Shown: piece after piece, positions 1-8,695 of the stretch
Layout of the letters: each line of letters starts with the position of its first letter
Numbering within the stretch: position 1 is the stretch's first letter
Assembly (NCBI GenBank): GCA_022844125.1
Contig: JALHMI010000011.1
Span: 124,001-188,000, forward strand
DNA: 64,000 bases
From: Pirellulales bacterium
GTDB lineage: Bacteria > Planctomycetota > Planctomycetia > Pirellulales > PALSA-1355
Reading direction: 5' to 3'
Position numbers and translations under genes: made by a program
Notes under the pieces: generated by a model
Told to the model about the DNA's origin: nothing
The model's input: only the letters and a program-made list of their open reading frames with translations
The model's database searches: none

Positions 1-1025
1 ATCGCGCCTGTCGCGGCCGCTCGCCCGAGTTGTAGTTCGTCCAGCAGGGCGTACTCTCCGCGATAGCCCACGTTCGCCACGATGCGGTCGAATTGCTGTT
101 CAATCTCTTCGCCGCTCAGCCGGACCCCAAAGCGGTCGAGATCGGCATGCCACGAGACACTACACACGGTCTGCCCGGGCAGATGCGTCACGTGGTTGGC
201 GTCCCCTTCGGCGAGCTGCCGCGCGCGGGCGTGCAAGCGGGCGGAGGCCGTCTGATCGTAACCCGCCGTAGCACGCTCGGACCCTTCCGGCGGCTTCCGT
301 GTAAGCCATGTAATCCAGGTATCCGATGTCTGGGAGGCCAGTTCCGCGAGCGCTACCAGGGTGCTGACGGCCGAATCGCCATCGCCCACCAGCAAGACAC
401 TGCGCCCCGCGTACCGCCCGCGAGCGCTCCCCAAGACATCGGGCAGGCCGTACTCGATGTGCGATCGGGCTGCCATTTCGCCCGCGGCAGGCAAGCCGTC
501 GGCGCCCAACCAGTTCCCGCAGCCGTACGTGCCCGTTGTGTCGATGACCGCTTCGGCCGAGAAGATCTTTTCGTGCAGGTGACCGCCGGCGTCGCGCTCG
601 CGTACAAGCAGGCGGAAGTCGCTGTCCGCGCGGTCGTCACTCCCGGCTCCTTCACCGCGGAGCCAACCCTCGCGGCCAATCGCCAGCACCTCGGTATGGG
701 CGTGGACACAGTCCACGATCAGGTCCGACTTCGCGAGCGGCATGAGGTACCGCGCGGCATATTCGCGACCGGTAAGAAACGCGTCATCGGCCGGAGGCTG
801 CCACTGCGAATCTTGGGCGGTGAGCGCCGCAAGCGCGAGCGGAGTGCAGTTCTCGCCAAATGGCGTGAACATCCGCACATGCCCCCAGTGCCGCACGTGC
901 TCGGCCAATTCGCCGCGTTCGAACAAGTCGACGTCGTAGCCCAGGTAGCGGGCATAGAGCGCCGCTTCGAGTCCGATGGGACCCGCGCCGATGATGGCAA
1001 TCTTTGCGGGGGTATCAATGGCCAT
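1..1025 (-). CDS. FAD/NAD(P)-binding oxidoreductase, C-terminus cut by window edge
   Basis: The frame runs open from an ATG at 1025 to the window edge, so the C-terminus is missing. The first 20 residues form a dinucleotide-binding Rossmann loop (GAGPIG at residues 13-18) followed by a chain resembling the FAD half of flavin-dependent oxidoreductases or monooxygenases. A second glycine-rich stretch (LLVGDGDSA) in the middle looks like the NAD(P)-binding loop of the two-dinucleotide-fold families. The substrate cannot be told from the sequence. It starts 12 bases after the stop of the thiO gene on the same strand, so the two are very likely co-transcribed. A weak ribosome binding site precedes the start. 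Confidence 0.8.
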   Translation of the reverse strand, partial: MAIDTPAKIAIIGAGPIGLEAALYARYLGYDVDLFERGELAEHVRHWGHVRMFTPFGENCTPLALAALTAQDSQWQPPADDAFLTGREYAARYLMPLAKSDLIVDCVHAHTEVLAIGREGWLRGEGAGSDDRADSDFRLLVRERDAGGHLHEKIFSAEAVIDTTGTYGCGNWLGADGLPAAGEMAARSHIEYGLPDVLGSARGRYAGRSVLLVGDGDSAVSTLVALAELASQTSDTWITWLTRKPPEGSERATAGYDQTASARLHARARQLAEGDANHVTHLPGQTVCSVSWHADLDRFGVRLSGEEIEQQFDRIVANVGYRGEYALLDELQLGRAAATGA

Positions 1026-1037
1026 GCTGGAACCCGT

Positions 1038-2168
1038 TTAATTGGCAGCCGAGGCTTCGGCGCCGGCGTGGCGACCGGGCCGAAACTGGCTGAGATCAAT
1101 CGTGGGCGGCTTCCCCGCGAGCAAGTCGTTGATCACGACCGCGGTTCCTGGCGAAAGCTGCAGGCCGCTGCGAAAATGCCCCGCCGCGACGAAGGCATTC
1201 TCCAGTTCTGGCACCTGCCCCAGGTAGGGCAGCCCGTCGCGCGATGCCGGTCGCAAACCGGCCCAGCTCTTTTCGAGCGGCGCTTCCGACAACTGGGGAA
1301 CCAGGCTCGCGGCGAACTCGATCAGCCCGGCAATGATGTCTTCCGAAGTCGAGTGGTCGAACCCCGCGTCCTCTTCCGTTGAACCGACGATCACCCGGCC
1401 GTCCAGCCGTGGCACGAGATAACGTTTCCCCTCATTCACGATCCGCGAGAACAGCGGGCGCTCGCACTTGAGGAGAGCGATCTGCCCGCGGATCGGTTTG
1501 ATCGCCAGCCGCAGCCGCAGCTTACGAGCCAGCGCCGTCGTCCAGCTCCCAGCGGCCAGGCAGTATTGGTCAGCGACGAAATTTCCGCTCTCGGTGCGAA
1601 CCGAGGCAAGGCGGCTGCCTTTAATCTCGAAGTCCTCGGCCGCTGCCGCGGGAACGATCTCCACGCCGCGCTGCCGGCATCCTTCCATCAAGGCTTTGAG
1701 GTGCCTTGGGTTGCGAAGCTGGCATTCGCCGGGCAGCAGTGCCGCGTCGACGCGCCCGCCCGTGGGCCGCAGCGCCGGCTCGATCCGCGTCAGCTCGCCG
1801 CGCGGCAGCGGCTCAATCGCAACGTCCTCGGCCGATGCCCAGGTGTGCAATCTTCCCAGCTCCTCGCGAGTCGGCTCGTCACGAGCTACGTACAACCCTC
1901 CGCACGGTTGATAGCCGTTGTCGATACCGGTCGTGTTTTGAAATTCTGCCGCCCAAACGCGATGCAAGCGGTTACTGAGCGCCGTCAGTTGTTCCAGGGG
2001 ATTGGCCGAGTGCTCACCGGCCGGCGGCAGGATGCCCGCGCCTGCCCAGGATGCCTCGCGGGCCGGCTGCTGCGCGTCGATCAGATGCACCGAAGATCCG
2101 CGGCCGGCCGCTTCGTAAGCGATCGACAGGCCGATGACGCCTCCGCCGATCACGAGCAAGTCCGACAT
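1038..2168 (-). CDS. thiO: Glycine oxidase ThiO
   Basis: This 376-residue protein belongs to the D-amino-acid oxidase family. It begins with a classical FAD-binding loop (VIGGGVIGLSIA, residues 5-16), has the SWAGAGILPP segment typical of ThiO, and ends with the GLRPASRDGLPYLG and AAGHFRSGLQLSPGT segments that close the FAD site. In thiamine synthesis ThiO oxidises glycine to iminoglycine for the thiazole ring. The ATG at 2168 was chosen because the FAD loop begins four residues later; a longer in-frame extension upstream is arginine-rich and looks non-coding. No thiG or thiS lies beside it, but thiC occurs about 18 kb away. The gene is followed after 12 bases by an oxidoreductase gene. Confidence 0.88.
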   Translation of the reverse strand: MSDLLVIGGGVIGLSIAYEAAGRGSSVHLIDAQQPAREASWAGAGILPPAGEHSANPLEQLTALSNRLHRVWAAEFQNTTGIDNGYQPCGGLYVARDEPTREELGRLHTWASAEDVAIEPLPRGELTRIEPALRPTGGRVDAALLPGECQLRNPRHLKALMEGCRQRGVEIVPAAAAEDFEIKGSRLASVRTESGNFVADQYCLAAGSWTTALARKLRLRLAIKPIRGQIALLKCERPLFSRIVNEGKRYLVPRLDGRVIVGSTEEDAGFDHSTSEDIIAGLIEFAASLVPQLSEAPLEKSWAGLRPASRDGLPYLGQVPELENAFVAAGHFRSGLQLSPGTAVVINDLLAGKPPTIDLSQFRPGRHAGAEASAAN

Positions 2169-2296
2169 CGCAGGTCCCCAATCAACGCGAGCTGTGCCAA
2201 CATCGCGAGCCAAGAACGAGCCATTGTATCGGTTCGCCAAAGCCAGGACGAGCGGCTGGTTCGCACGACGGGCCCCGAAATTGCTGTCTCGCGGTT

Positions 2297-2533
2297 TTAC
2301 TTGGCTTCGCGGTGCACGAGCAGCCGGCGGAGCAGCAGTTCGTCGATCCGGCCGCGGAATCGCTCGCGCCCATCGATCACCACGACCGGCACGCACTCTT
2401 CGTAGCGCTCGCGAAGTGTAGGATCGGCGTCAATGTCCACCACGTCGAACGACAGCATGTTCCGCAAGAGCACGTCGGCTGCGATATCGCACAGATGGCA
2501 CCCCTCGCGAGAGTAGAGCGTAATGGATTGCAT
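2297..2533 (-). CDS. Glutaredoxin-like (DUF836-type) thiol protein
   Basis: A 78-residue protein with a thioredoxin-fold start (beta strand SITLYSREG) and a CHLC redox motif at residues 12-15, followed by the cis-proline segment VPVVVIDG near residue 50. This matches short glutaredoxin-like proteins, which reduce disulfides or carry thiols; the partner is unknown. A good ribosome binding site (GAGGAG) lies eight bases before the ATG. It lies 128 bases upstream of thiO on the same strand and may be part of the same transcript. Confidence 0.85.
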   Translation of the reverse strand: MQSITLYSREGCHLCDIAADVLLRNMLSFDVVDIDADPTLRERYEECVPVVVIDGRERFRGRIDELLLRRLLVHREAK

Positions 2534-2781
2534 AGCCCGATCTCCTCAAATGGCGTGAATCTGACGAAATACAGCTCAGGGGAGCCGGATTAGCAACAAT
2601 CCGAGGCTCCCGCCCGGCCGTCGCGACGTACTCTTTCCGCAGGGTATTCTCCAAGTTATTGTCACAGTTAAGTTCTCGCTGGTGAAGGTCGCGCCTCACG
2701 AATCATGGCCCGGCCGTAGAATGAGTGGAGATTCTCGCACTCGTCATTGCCGTTGGCGGTCACGTTCCGCTCTCGAGTCAC

Positions 2782-4287
2782 ATGGCCAAGTTCGCGGTCG
2801 ACAGGTTTATCGCGCTGGTGGAGCGAAGCGGCCTCATCGAGCCTGTTCGCCTGGGCACGCTTGTCTCCGCCTGGAAACAGGCCGCCGGCGCCGCCGAACT
2901 CGACGATGCGGAGCGCCTGGGCCGCTTTCTCATCGAGTCGGGCGCCCTGACCAGCTGGCAGTGCCACAAACTGCTCGAGGGTCGGCACCGTGGCTTCATG
3001 CTCGGCAACTACAAGCTGCAGGGCCACCTGGGCAGCGGCGGCATGAGCAACGTCTATCTGGCCGAACATGTCCTGATGCAGCGCCGCGTGGCGATCAAGG
3101 TGCTTCCCGAGCACCGCGTAAGCGACGCCGAATATCTCGCCCGCTTCCACTTTGAAGGCCAGGCCGTCGCCGCGCTCGACCACCCCAATATCGTCAGGGC
3201 CTACGACCTGGGAAATGAAGGCAAGATTCATTACCTGGTGATGGAATACGTTGAGGGGAGCGATCTCGAGGCGCTCGTCGAACGGCACGGACCGATGCCC
3301 GCGCATATCGCCGCGAGCTATATCGCTCAGGCCGCCGCAGGTCTCGAGCACGCTCATGGCGCCGGCTTGATCCATCGGGACGTGAAGCCCGCGAATCTTC
3401 TGGTCGATCGCCGAGGGGTCGTCAAGCTGCTCGACCTGGGACTGGCCAAATCCACCGCAGAAACCCCCGCGTCTGCCCTGTTTTCGCGAGACGACCAGGT
3501 GCTGGGCACCGCCGCCTACTTCGCCCCCGAGCAGGCCACCAGCAGCAACTCGGTCGACGCTCGGGCGGATATCTACGGCCTGGGGTGCACGCTGTATTTC
3601 CTGCTCACGGGGCATCCGCCCTTCGGCGGCACGACACCAACGGAGTTGATGCGAGCCCATCAGCGCGAGCTGGCCGCCAGCATCAGCATCGTGCGGCCTG
3701 AGGTTTCTCTGGACTTGATCAAGATCTGCGAACGCATGATGGCCAAACGTGCGGAGGATCGGTATCAATCGGCCCAGGAAGTGGCTGCCGCCATTGCCAC
3801 TTGGCTTAAATCCGAGCGGATTGCCGGTCGGCTCGACGAATCAGCAGAGCAGCAGGCGTGGTTGGGAGCAGACGCCGCGATGTTCCGCGACACGCAGCCG
3901 AACCTGAACGAAACGGCTCGCGTTCCACGCCAGGGAAGTAGCCTATCTTCACACGTGATTTCGAAATCCGCGGGGAGCGGTTCGGATCGATCGCTTGGCG
4001 GATCCGACGCCAAGGAGCCTCCACCTGCACCGTTGCCACCCGCGGTTCCCCCCCCGCGCCAATCTGGAGAGATGCCCACGGTGAGCGCGGTGTGGAGCGC
4101 GGCGCCCGTGCCGCGCGCGGCCATTGCGGAGCCTTCGCAGCCGGTCTCAACCATTCGTTTGAGCGCGCGCAAACGTGGCACGAGCAGGTTAGGTCGGCAC
4201 GCTAAGACGGCGCGCGTCTGGTGGGCAAGTTTAATCGCCGCGCTGTTCGTCGTCGCCGCGCTCTTGGCGATCGTCGCGCTGTCTTAG
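2782..4287 (+). CDS. Membrane-anchored Ser/Thr protein kinase
   Basis: A 501-residue Hanks-type kinase. Residues 1-75 form an N-terminal domain often found in planctomycete kinases. The kinase domain starts at the glycine loop (GSGGMS, 84-89), with VAIK lysine 106, catalytic loop HRDVKPAN (198-205), a DLG in place of DFG (218-220), and APEQ (248-251). After the domain comes a proline- and serine-rich linker (about 370-470), then a single transmembrane segment at the extreme C-terminus (about 478-500). The kinase domain should therefore face the cytoplasm with only a very short external tail, so it has no obvious external sensor. An upstream in-frame GTG at 2725 is a possible alternative start. 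Confidence 0.9.
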   Translation: MAKFAVDRFIALVERSGLIEPVRLGTLVSAWKQAAGAAELDDAERLGRFLIESGALTSWQCHKLLEGRHRGFMLGNYKLQGHLGSGGMSNVYLAEHVLMQRRVAIKVLPEHRVSDAEYLARFHFEGQAVAALDHPNIVRAYDLGNEGKIHYLVMEYVEGSDLEALVERHGPMPAHIAASYIAQAAAGLEHAHGAGLIHRDVKPANLLVDRRGVVKLLDLGLAKSTAETPASALFSRDDQVLGTAAYFAPEQATSSNSVDARADIYGLGCTLYFLLTGHPPFGGTTPTELMRAHQRELAASISIVRPEVSLDLIKICERMMAKRAEDRYQSAQEVAAAIATWLKSERIAGRLDESAEQQAWLGADAAMFRDTQPNLNETARVPRQGSSLSSHVISKSAGSGSDRSLGGSDAKEPPPAPLPPAVPPPRQSGEMPTVSAVWSAAPVPRAAIAEPSQPVSTIRLSARKRGTSRLGRHAKTARVWWASLIAALFVVAALLAIVALS

Positions 4288-4617
4288 CTCGCTTGCTTGA
4301 GCCTGCCTCGAATTTACCCATCAGGGGGGATTGTGAACCCTGGCAGACTGCCCCCGTCAAGACCCCCATCTGGCAGAAAAACAGGACCTGTGCGGAAACT
4401 GTAAGTTGTTTGAAATAAGCAACTTAAGAAACTTTGTTGAATTCTTTCCAAACCTGCACGTAGGATAGGTATAGCCGGTCAGGTGACCGGGCCCCACAGG
4501 GAGCTCCTCGGCGGTCTTAGAGGAGCACGCAGCAGGCTCAACCAACCACGGTCCGGGCCTCTAAGGACAGACTCGTGCTGCTCCGATTCGTATGTTCCTC
4601 GGCGCTCCTTTCGTGCC
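4288..4617 (+). promoter_or_regulatory. Structured intergenic leader with three inverted repeats
   Basis: These 330 bases contain no convincing gene. Three inverted repeats are visible: TAAGTTG/CAACTTA at 4402-4408 and 4420-4426 in an unusually A+T-rich patch, CCGGTCA/TGACCGG at 4475-4481 and 4484-4490, and GCTCCTC/GAGGAGC at 4503-4509 and 4520-4526. None is followed by a T-run, so a simple terminator is unlikely. A structured 5' leader or operator for the zincin gene at 4618 is the best guess. No known riboswitch consensus was recognised. Confidence 0.45.
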
Positions 4618-5343
4618 ATGCAACGCAGCCAACACAATCTTAAGAGCCGGTTCACCAAGGCGCAGTATGCCAATGCTGTTGCCCTCGGTAAGTCGCGCCG
4701 TCGTGGTGGCCAGGCACATAAGCGTTCGCGCACCGGTCCCCGCAACTTGAAGCTGCCGTTTGTACCCCCCGAAGACTGGCATGAGCCTAAGGAAAACGGC
4801 GCGCCCTATCGGATCATCGTCCAATCGCCGGGGGATGGCTTCCGCCATATCCTGACGCCGAAGGATGTCCGCGCTCGGCTGGCAGATCTGCCCGAGTGGA
4901 TGACCAGCGAGCTCGAGGTCGTGCAGTTCAGCCGAATGACCCGTAAGAAGCAGAGTTTCCCTTGCTATGGCATGCAGTGGGGCGCCTCGATTTACCTCTA
5001 CCCGATCGAAACCGGCCTGATCGAGTACTACAACGCCCCGCCCACACCGGCCCAGGTCAACGAGGCCCGGATGTATGGCGGCGCCTGGCGAGAAACCTCG
5101 CGCGGCGTCTGGGGACTGCACTGGAACGAGGAGTCCGTTCGCGACTACTACCTCAATAACATCCTGATCCACGAACTGGGCCATCTGGTCGACAGCCGCA
5201 ATACGGGCTACGAAGCCCGCGAGCGGTTCGCCGAGTGGTTTGCGGTTGAATACGGCTACAAGCGCAGCACCACCGCTCGTCCGCCGAAGAAAATCACCCG
5301 CCGGCATCATCCTAGCGGCCGCAGCCGGACAAAGTCGGCCTGA
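4618..5343 (+). CDS. Basic zincin-like metallopeptidase of unknown function
   Basis: A 241-residue protein that I cannot assign to a named family. A zinc-binding HELGH lies at residues 185-189, followed by NTGYEARERFAEWFA, where Glu202 or Glu206 could be a third ligand as in gluzincins or ImmA/IrrE-type peptidases. Both ends are strongly basic (residues 1-45 and 215-241 hold many Arg, Lys and His), suggesting contact with nucleic acid or ribosomes. There is no signal peptide or membrane segment. The ATG at 4618 is the first credible start; an upstream in-frame extension runs through the hairpins of the leader. The gene stands alone between a kinase and a cytochrome gene. Confidence 0.7.
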   Translation: MQRSQHNLKSRFTKAQYANAVALGKSRRRGGQAHKRSRTGPRNLKLPFVPPEDWHEPKENGAPYRIIVQSPGDGFRHILTPKDVRARLADLPEWMTSELEVVQFSRMTRKKQSFPCYGMQWGASIYLYPIETGLIEYYNAPPTPAQVNEARMYGGAWRETSRGVWGLHWNEESVRDYYLNNILIHELGHLVDSRNTGYEARERFAEWFAVEYGYKRSTTARPPKKITRRHHPSGRSRTKSA

Positions 5344-5394
5344 CCGGTGCCGGGGTCGAACGGCGCCGGCATTCTGCGTGCGAGCATTTCGCAG

Positions 5395-5423
5395 TTCGAA
5401 CATCTTCGCGCTCGAACTATAAT
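5395..5423 (+). promoter_or_regulatory. Probable sigma-70-type promoter
   Basis: A perfect TATAAT lies at 5418-5423, with a weak -35 (TTCGAA, 5395-5400) 17 bases before it. It points to the cytochrome gene starting at 5499 and is one of very few clean -10 boxes in this G+C-rich window. Confidence 0.4.
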
Positions 5424-5498
5424 GGCGCACGTCCACGTCGATGCCGGCCCTGTGACCTCTGGCGCGCCGCGGACAGCCTCTTCCCCCAGATCGGCGTA

Positions 5499-7361
5499 AT
5501 GCGCGAGACGCGAAGTTTGTGGCTCCGTAGCCTGCTGGCGGCGTGCCTGTTATTCGGCATTCCGTCGCTGGTCGGTGCTGCGCCGCCGACGGCCAAAGAT
5601 CGGGCCGAAATTCGCCGGGCCGAAGCCGCGATCGCCAAGGCGGGCAACTTTTACCGCGGGGCCAAATACCGCGAATCCGGCGAGGCCGCGCGCGCTGCGC
5701 TCGACATTCTAGCTGCGCTGCCTGTCGACGACTCGCCGACCTGGAAGACGGCGCTGGCCACACCGCTCAAGCAACTCGGCCGCGCACGCGAGCTCCTGGC
5801 CGCTCAAGAAGTCACCGTGCCCGATTGGAAGCCCGGTGAGTCTGCACCAACGGGCGACACGGTCAGCTTCGTTCGCGAGGTGGCGCCGATTCTCGTCGCC
5901 AAATGTGGCGGCTGCCACATCAACCGCTCGCAGGGCGAATTCAGCATGGCAAACTTCGCCGCCCTGGAGAAAGGTTCCTCCTCGGGCGTCGTTTTCATGG
6001 CCGGAGATGCCGCTGGCAGCCGGATGATCGAACTCGTCGAAAGCGGCGACATGCCCCGCGGTGAAGGCGAAGTGACCAAGGCCGAGCTGGAAAAGCTCAA
6101 ACGCTGGATTGCGGGTGGCGCGAAGTTCGACGGCGACGATCCAAGTGCCTCGCTCGCCAGCCTTGTGCCCGGCGGCCAGCCCGATCGCGCGCCGAACGTT
6201 CCGGTCGTGATGGCTGACCCAGACGATGAGGTGCAGTTTGCCCGAGACGTTGCCCCCATCTTGCAACAGCACTGTTTGGAGTGTCACGGACAGCAGAATG
6301 GCGGCAACGGGTTCAGCCTCGCCACGTTCGACCGGCTGTTGCAAGGAGGCGGCAATGGTCCGCCGGTGGTTGTCGCCAAACCGGCCGAAAGTCTGCTGAT
6401 CAAAAAACTCCGCGGCACGGCCACGCTAGGCGCACGCATGCCGCAAGGGCGCGATCCGCTGCCGGAAGAAACCATCGCCAAGATCGAGAAATGGATCGAA
6501 TTGGGCGCGAAGTTCGACGGTTTCGCAGCCAATGCCTCGCTCGAAGACACGATCGCACAGCGAGCCGCTGGCGGTCTCACGCACGAGGAGCTTGCCAAAC
6601 AGCGGCTTGAGCGGGCCGAGAAGACCTGGCGGCTGATCCTGCCCGATACGCCCGCCAATCATGTGGCAAGCGACGAAGTGCTGGTCGTGGGTGGCGCGAG
6701 CCCCGAGATCCTCTCGGCGGTGAAGACCATGGCCGACGAGCAGATCGTTAAGCTCCGCAAGATGTTCAAGACGCCCGCAGCCCAGCCGCTGATCAAGGGG
6801 CGCATGACGCTGTTCGTCTTCGACAAGCGGTACGACTACGGCGAGATCGGCACGATGCTCGAAGGCCGCGAACTACCCGCCACTTGGCGCGGGCACTGGA
6901 TGTACAACCCGCTCGATCCTTATGGTTGCGTGCTGCTGGAGAAGGACGGCACGGCTGCTCCGGGCGTCGTCGCCCAGCAGATCGCCGGGGTCTATGTGGC
7001 GAGCCTCGGCAAAGTTCCCCGCTGGTTCGCCGAGGGAAGTGCCCGGGCGGTTGCCGCGCGGATCGACCCGCGCGATTCCCGTGTGCAGGGTTGGGATCGG
7101 CAGGTGGCCGAGGTCCTGGACAGCCTGGAGCGGCCGGAGGGCTTCCTGGCCGGCGCGCTCGCGCCGGAGGAAGGGGATGTGCTGAGCTATAGTTTCGTTT
7201 CGAAGCTCCTGATGGCCCCGGCCAGCCGATACGTCGGCGTGATCGGTGCACTGCAAAGCGGGGCGCCGTTCGGGGAGGCCTTTGCCAAGATCTACGGCGG
7301 CGAACCGACAGATTTGATTGATCCTTGGACGACCCGCGTCACGCCGCGGAAACGTAAGTAG
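5499..7361 (+). CDS. Secreted protein with two planctomycete-type c-heme domains and a degenerate peptidase-like tail
   Basis: A 620-residue exported protein with a signal peptide (about 1-28). Two repeats follow, each with a CxxCH heme site: CGGCH at 136-140 and CLECH at 259-263, each preceded by VxFxRxVAPIL and followed by an MPRG/MPQG-type Met segment and IxxWIxxGAKFDG. These match the planctomycete cytochrome C (PSCyt1-like) domain. The C-terminal third (about 370-600) resembles DUF1570-type peptidase folds, with PRWFAEGSARAVA at 507-519, but the usual HExxH is replaced by QQIAG (493-497), so it is probably not an active peptidase. A promoter-like site lies 75 bases upstream. The partner of the hemes is unknown. 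Confidence 0.82.
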   Translation: MRETRSLWLRSLLAACLLFGIPSLVGAAPPTAKDRAEIRRAEAAIAKAGNFYRGAKYRESGEAARAALDILAALPVDDSPTWKTALATPLKQLGRARELLAAQEVTVPDWKPGESAPTGDTVSFVREVAPILVAKCGGCHINRSQGEFSMANFAALEKGSSSGVVFMAGDAAGSRMIELVESGDMPRGEGEVTKAELEKLKRWIAGGAKFDGDDPSASLASLVPGGQPDRAPNVPVVMADPDDEVQFARDVAPILQQHCLECHGQQNGGNGFSLATFDRLLQGGGNGPPVVVAKPAESLLIKKLRGTATLGARMPQGRDPLPEETIAKIEKWIELGAKFDGFAANASLEDTIAQRAAGGLTHEELAKQRLERAEKTWRLILPDTPANHVASDEVLVVGGASPEILSAVKTMADEQIVKLRKMFKTPAAQPLIKGRMTLFVFDKRYDYGEIGTMLEGRELPATWRGHWMYNPLDPYGCVLLEKDGTAAPGVVAQQIAGVYVASLGKVPRWFAEGSARAVAARIDPRDSRVQGWDRQVAEVLDSLERPEGFLAGALAPEEGDVLSYSFVSKLLMAPASRYVGVIGALQSGAPFGEAFAKIYGGEPTDLIDPWTTRVTPRKRK

Positions 7362-7374
7362 TCAAGCGATGTGT

Positions 7375-8199
7375 TTACCCCGCGCTGATGTTCACCAGTG
7401 CGTTCAAGCTTCCCGAGCGAAACCCTTCCAGGTCCAGCGTCACGTACTTGAACCCTAGCTCTTTCAGTCGGGCCACCAGCGGCCCGCGAACTTCATCGCT
7501 CGCCAGTCGGCCAATCGCAAGGGTCGGAACTTCCAGTCGGGCCACGTCACCGCGGTGATAGCGGACTCGTACGGTCGGCAGGTCCAGCGCGCGCAGATAC
7601 TGCTCGGCTGCGTCGATCATCGCCAGTCGCTCGGGAGTAACCGCTTCGCCGTACGCAATCCGGCTGCTCAGGCACGGCGAAGCCGGCTTGTCCCAAGTCG
7701 GCAGCTCCCACTCCCGTGCCAGCGCACGGACGTCCGCCTTGGTAAAGCCGCAGTTGGCAAGCGGGCTGAGCACCCGATGTTCACCGGCGGCCTGCATTCC
7801 GGGACGATAGTCTCCCAGGTCGTCGAGATTGGCGCCGTTGACGATTGCCGCCACACCCAGGCGCTCGGCAACGCCCTCCAACTGAGTATAAAGCTCGGTC
7901 TTGCAGTGATAACAGCGATCCGGCGCGTTGCGCAGGTACTCCGGTCGCGAGAACTCGTCGGTATCGATCACCTCGTGGCGAATTCCGATCAACGCGGCAA
8001 TCCGCCGGGCGACTTCCAGCTCGCCGGCGGCGAGGCTGGCACTGGAACCGGTCACGGCCACAGCACCGTCCCCCAGCGCAAGTCGTGCAGCCTTGGCCAC
8101 CACCGTACTATCGATACCCGCGGAGAAAGCCACGGCGCAACTGCCCAAGTCACGCAGCGTGGCCAGCAGTCGATCTCGTTTTTGAGACAGGTCGGACAT
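7375..8199 (-). CDS. larE: ATP-dependent sacrificial sulfur transferase LarE
   Basis: A 274-residue PP-loop protein. The nucleotide loop is AFSAGIDST (24-32). CYHC lies at 96-99 and PCLSSR at 175-180, placing Cys176 at the position of the sulfur-donating cysteine described for Lactobacillus LarE. LarE sulfurates the pyridinium dicarboxylate that becomes the nickel-pincer cofactor of lactate racemase. No larA, larB or larC is nearby, so its client cannot be named here. The ATG at 8199 gives the usual family length; a 21-residue upstream extension is possible but unlikely. It is convergent with the cytochrome gene, 13 bases apart. Confidence 0.88.
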   Translation of the reverse strand: MSDLSQKRDRLLATLRDLGSCAVAFSAGIDSTVVAKAARLALGDGAVAVTGSSASLAAGELEVARRIAALIGIRHEVIDTDEFSRPEYLRNAPDRCYHCKTELYTQLEGVAERLGVAAIVNGANLDDLGDYRPGMQAAGEHRVLSPLANCGFTKADVRALAREWELPTWDKPASPCLSSRIAYGEAVTPERLAMIDAAEQYLRALDLPTVRVRYHRGDVARLEVPTLAIGRLASDEVRGPLVARLKELGFKYVTLDLEGFRSGSLNALVNISAG

Positions 8200-8282
8200 C
8201 AGGGGAATTATACCGCCTGAAATCATCGCGAGAACGGGCGGTTCGATGCCCGGACGGCACAATCCCTTTCCGAGGGTCGCCG

Positions 8283-8570
8283 GTGAAGCGGAAGACTGAT
8301 CTACGGCTGGCCACTCCGCTCAAATCGGACGGTTATCCTGCGACGTGTGAAGAGGGTTGCGGCTCGCGGTTTGGTCAATCTGATGCACGGGCGACGCGCG
8401 ACCATGCCGAAAACTGCCGCGTTAAGTTTGTCGAGCCCGTTGATGAGTCGGTCGTCTACGACCTCGATTTCCGCTTTGGACAGGCAACGGTAGACGACTC
8501 CGCGAAAGGCGGCAGCGGCCCTAATGGCGAACCACGGATGACGACTGCCGGTCAACCGCCGGGAGGTTAA
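8283..8570 (+). CDS. Doubtful 95-residue hypothetical protein
   Basis: The 500 bases between larE and hisA hold no clear gene. The best candidate is this GTG-started frame, which encodes an acidic protein with natural-looking composition and three cysteines (CEEGCGSRF and DHAENC). No ribosome binding site is obvious and no family was recognised. A competing frame on the other strand (8301-8585) also lacks recognisable features. It may be a decayed gene. Confidence 0.25.
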   Translation: MKRKTDLRLATPLKSDGYPATCEEGCGSRFGQSDARATRDHAENCRVKFVEPVDESVVYDLDFRFGQATVDDSAKGGSGPNGEPRMTTAGQPPGG

Positions 8571-8695
8571 GGTAAGCTTCCTAAGTGACGCGGGAGGCGA
8601 TCGGTCACAGGCTTGCATGGCATATTTGTCTGTGGGATAGTTACGGTTGCGACACCACTCGCGGCGGGCACTTCGTCTTTCACTTCGGGCGTGGC

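Noticed and set aside
93-1382. A 429-residue + strand frame at the left edge
   Set aside because: The minus strand has an oxidoreductase with FAD/NAD loops; the + frame has none.
5343-5372. Hairpin CCGGTGCC/GGCGCCGG after the zincin gene as a terminator
   Set aside because: No T-run follows and one pair is a G-T wobble.
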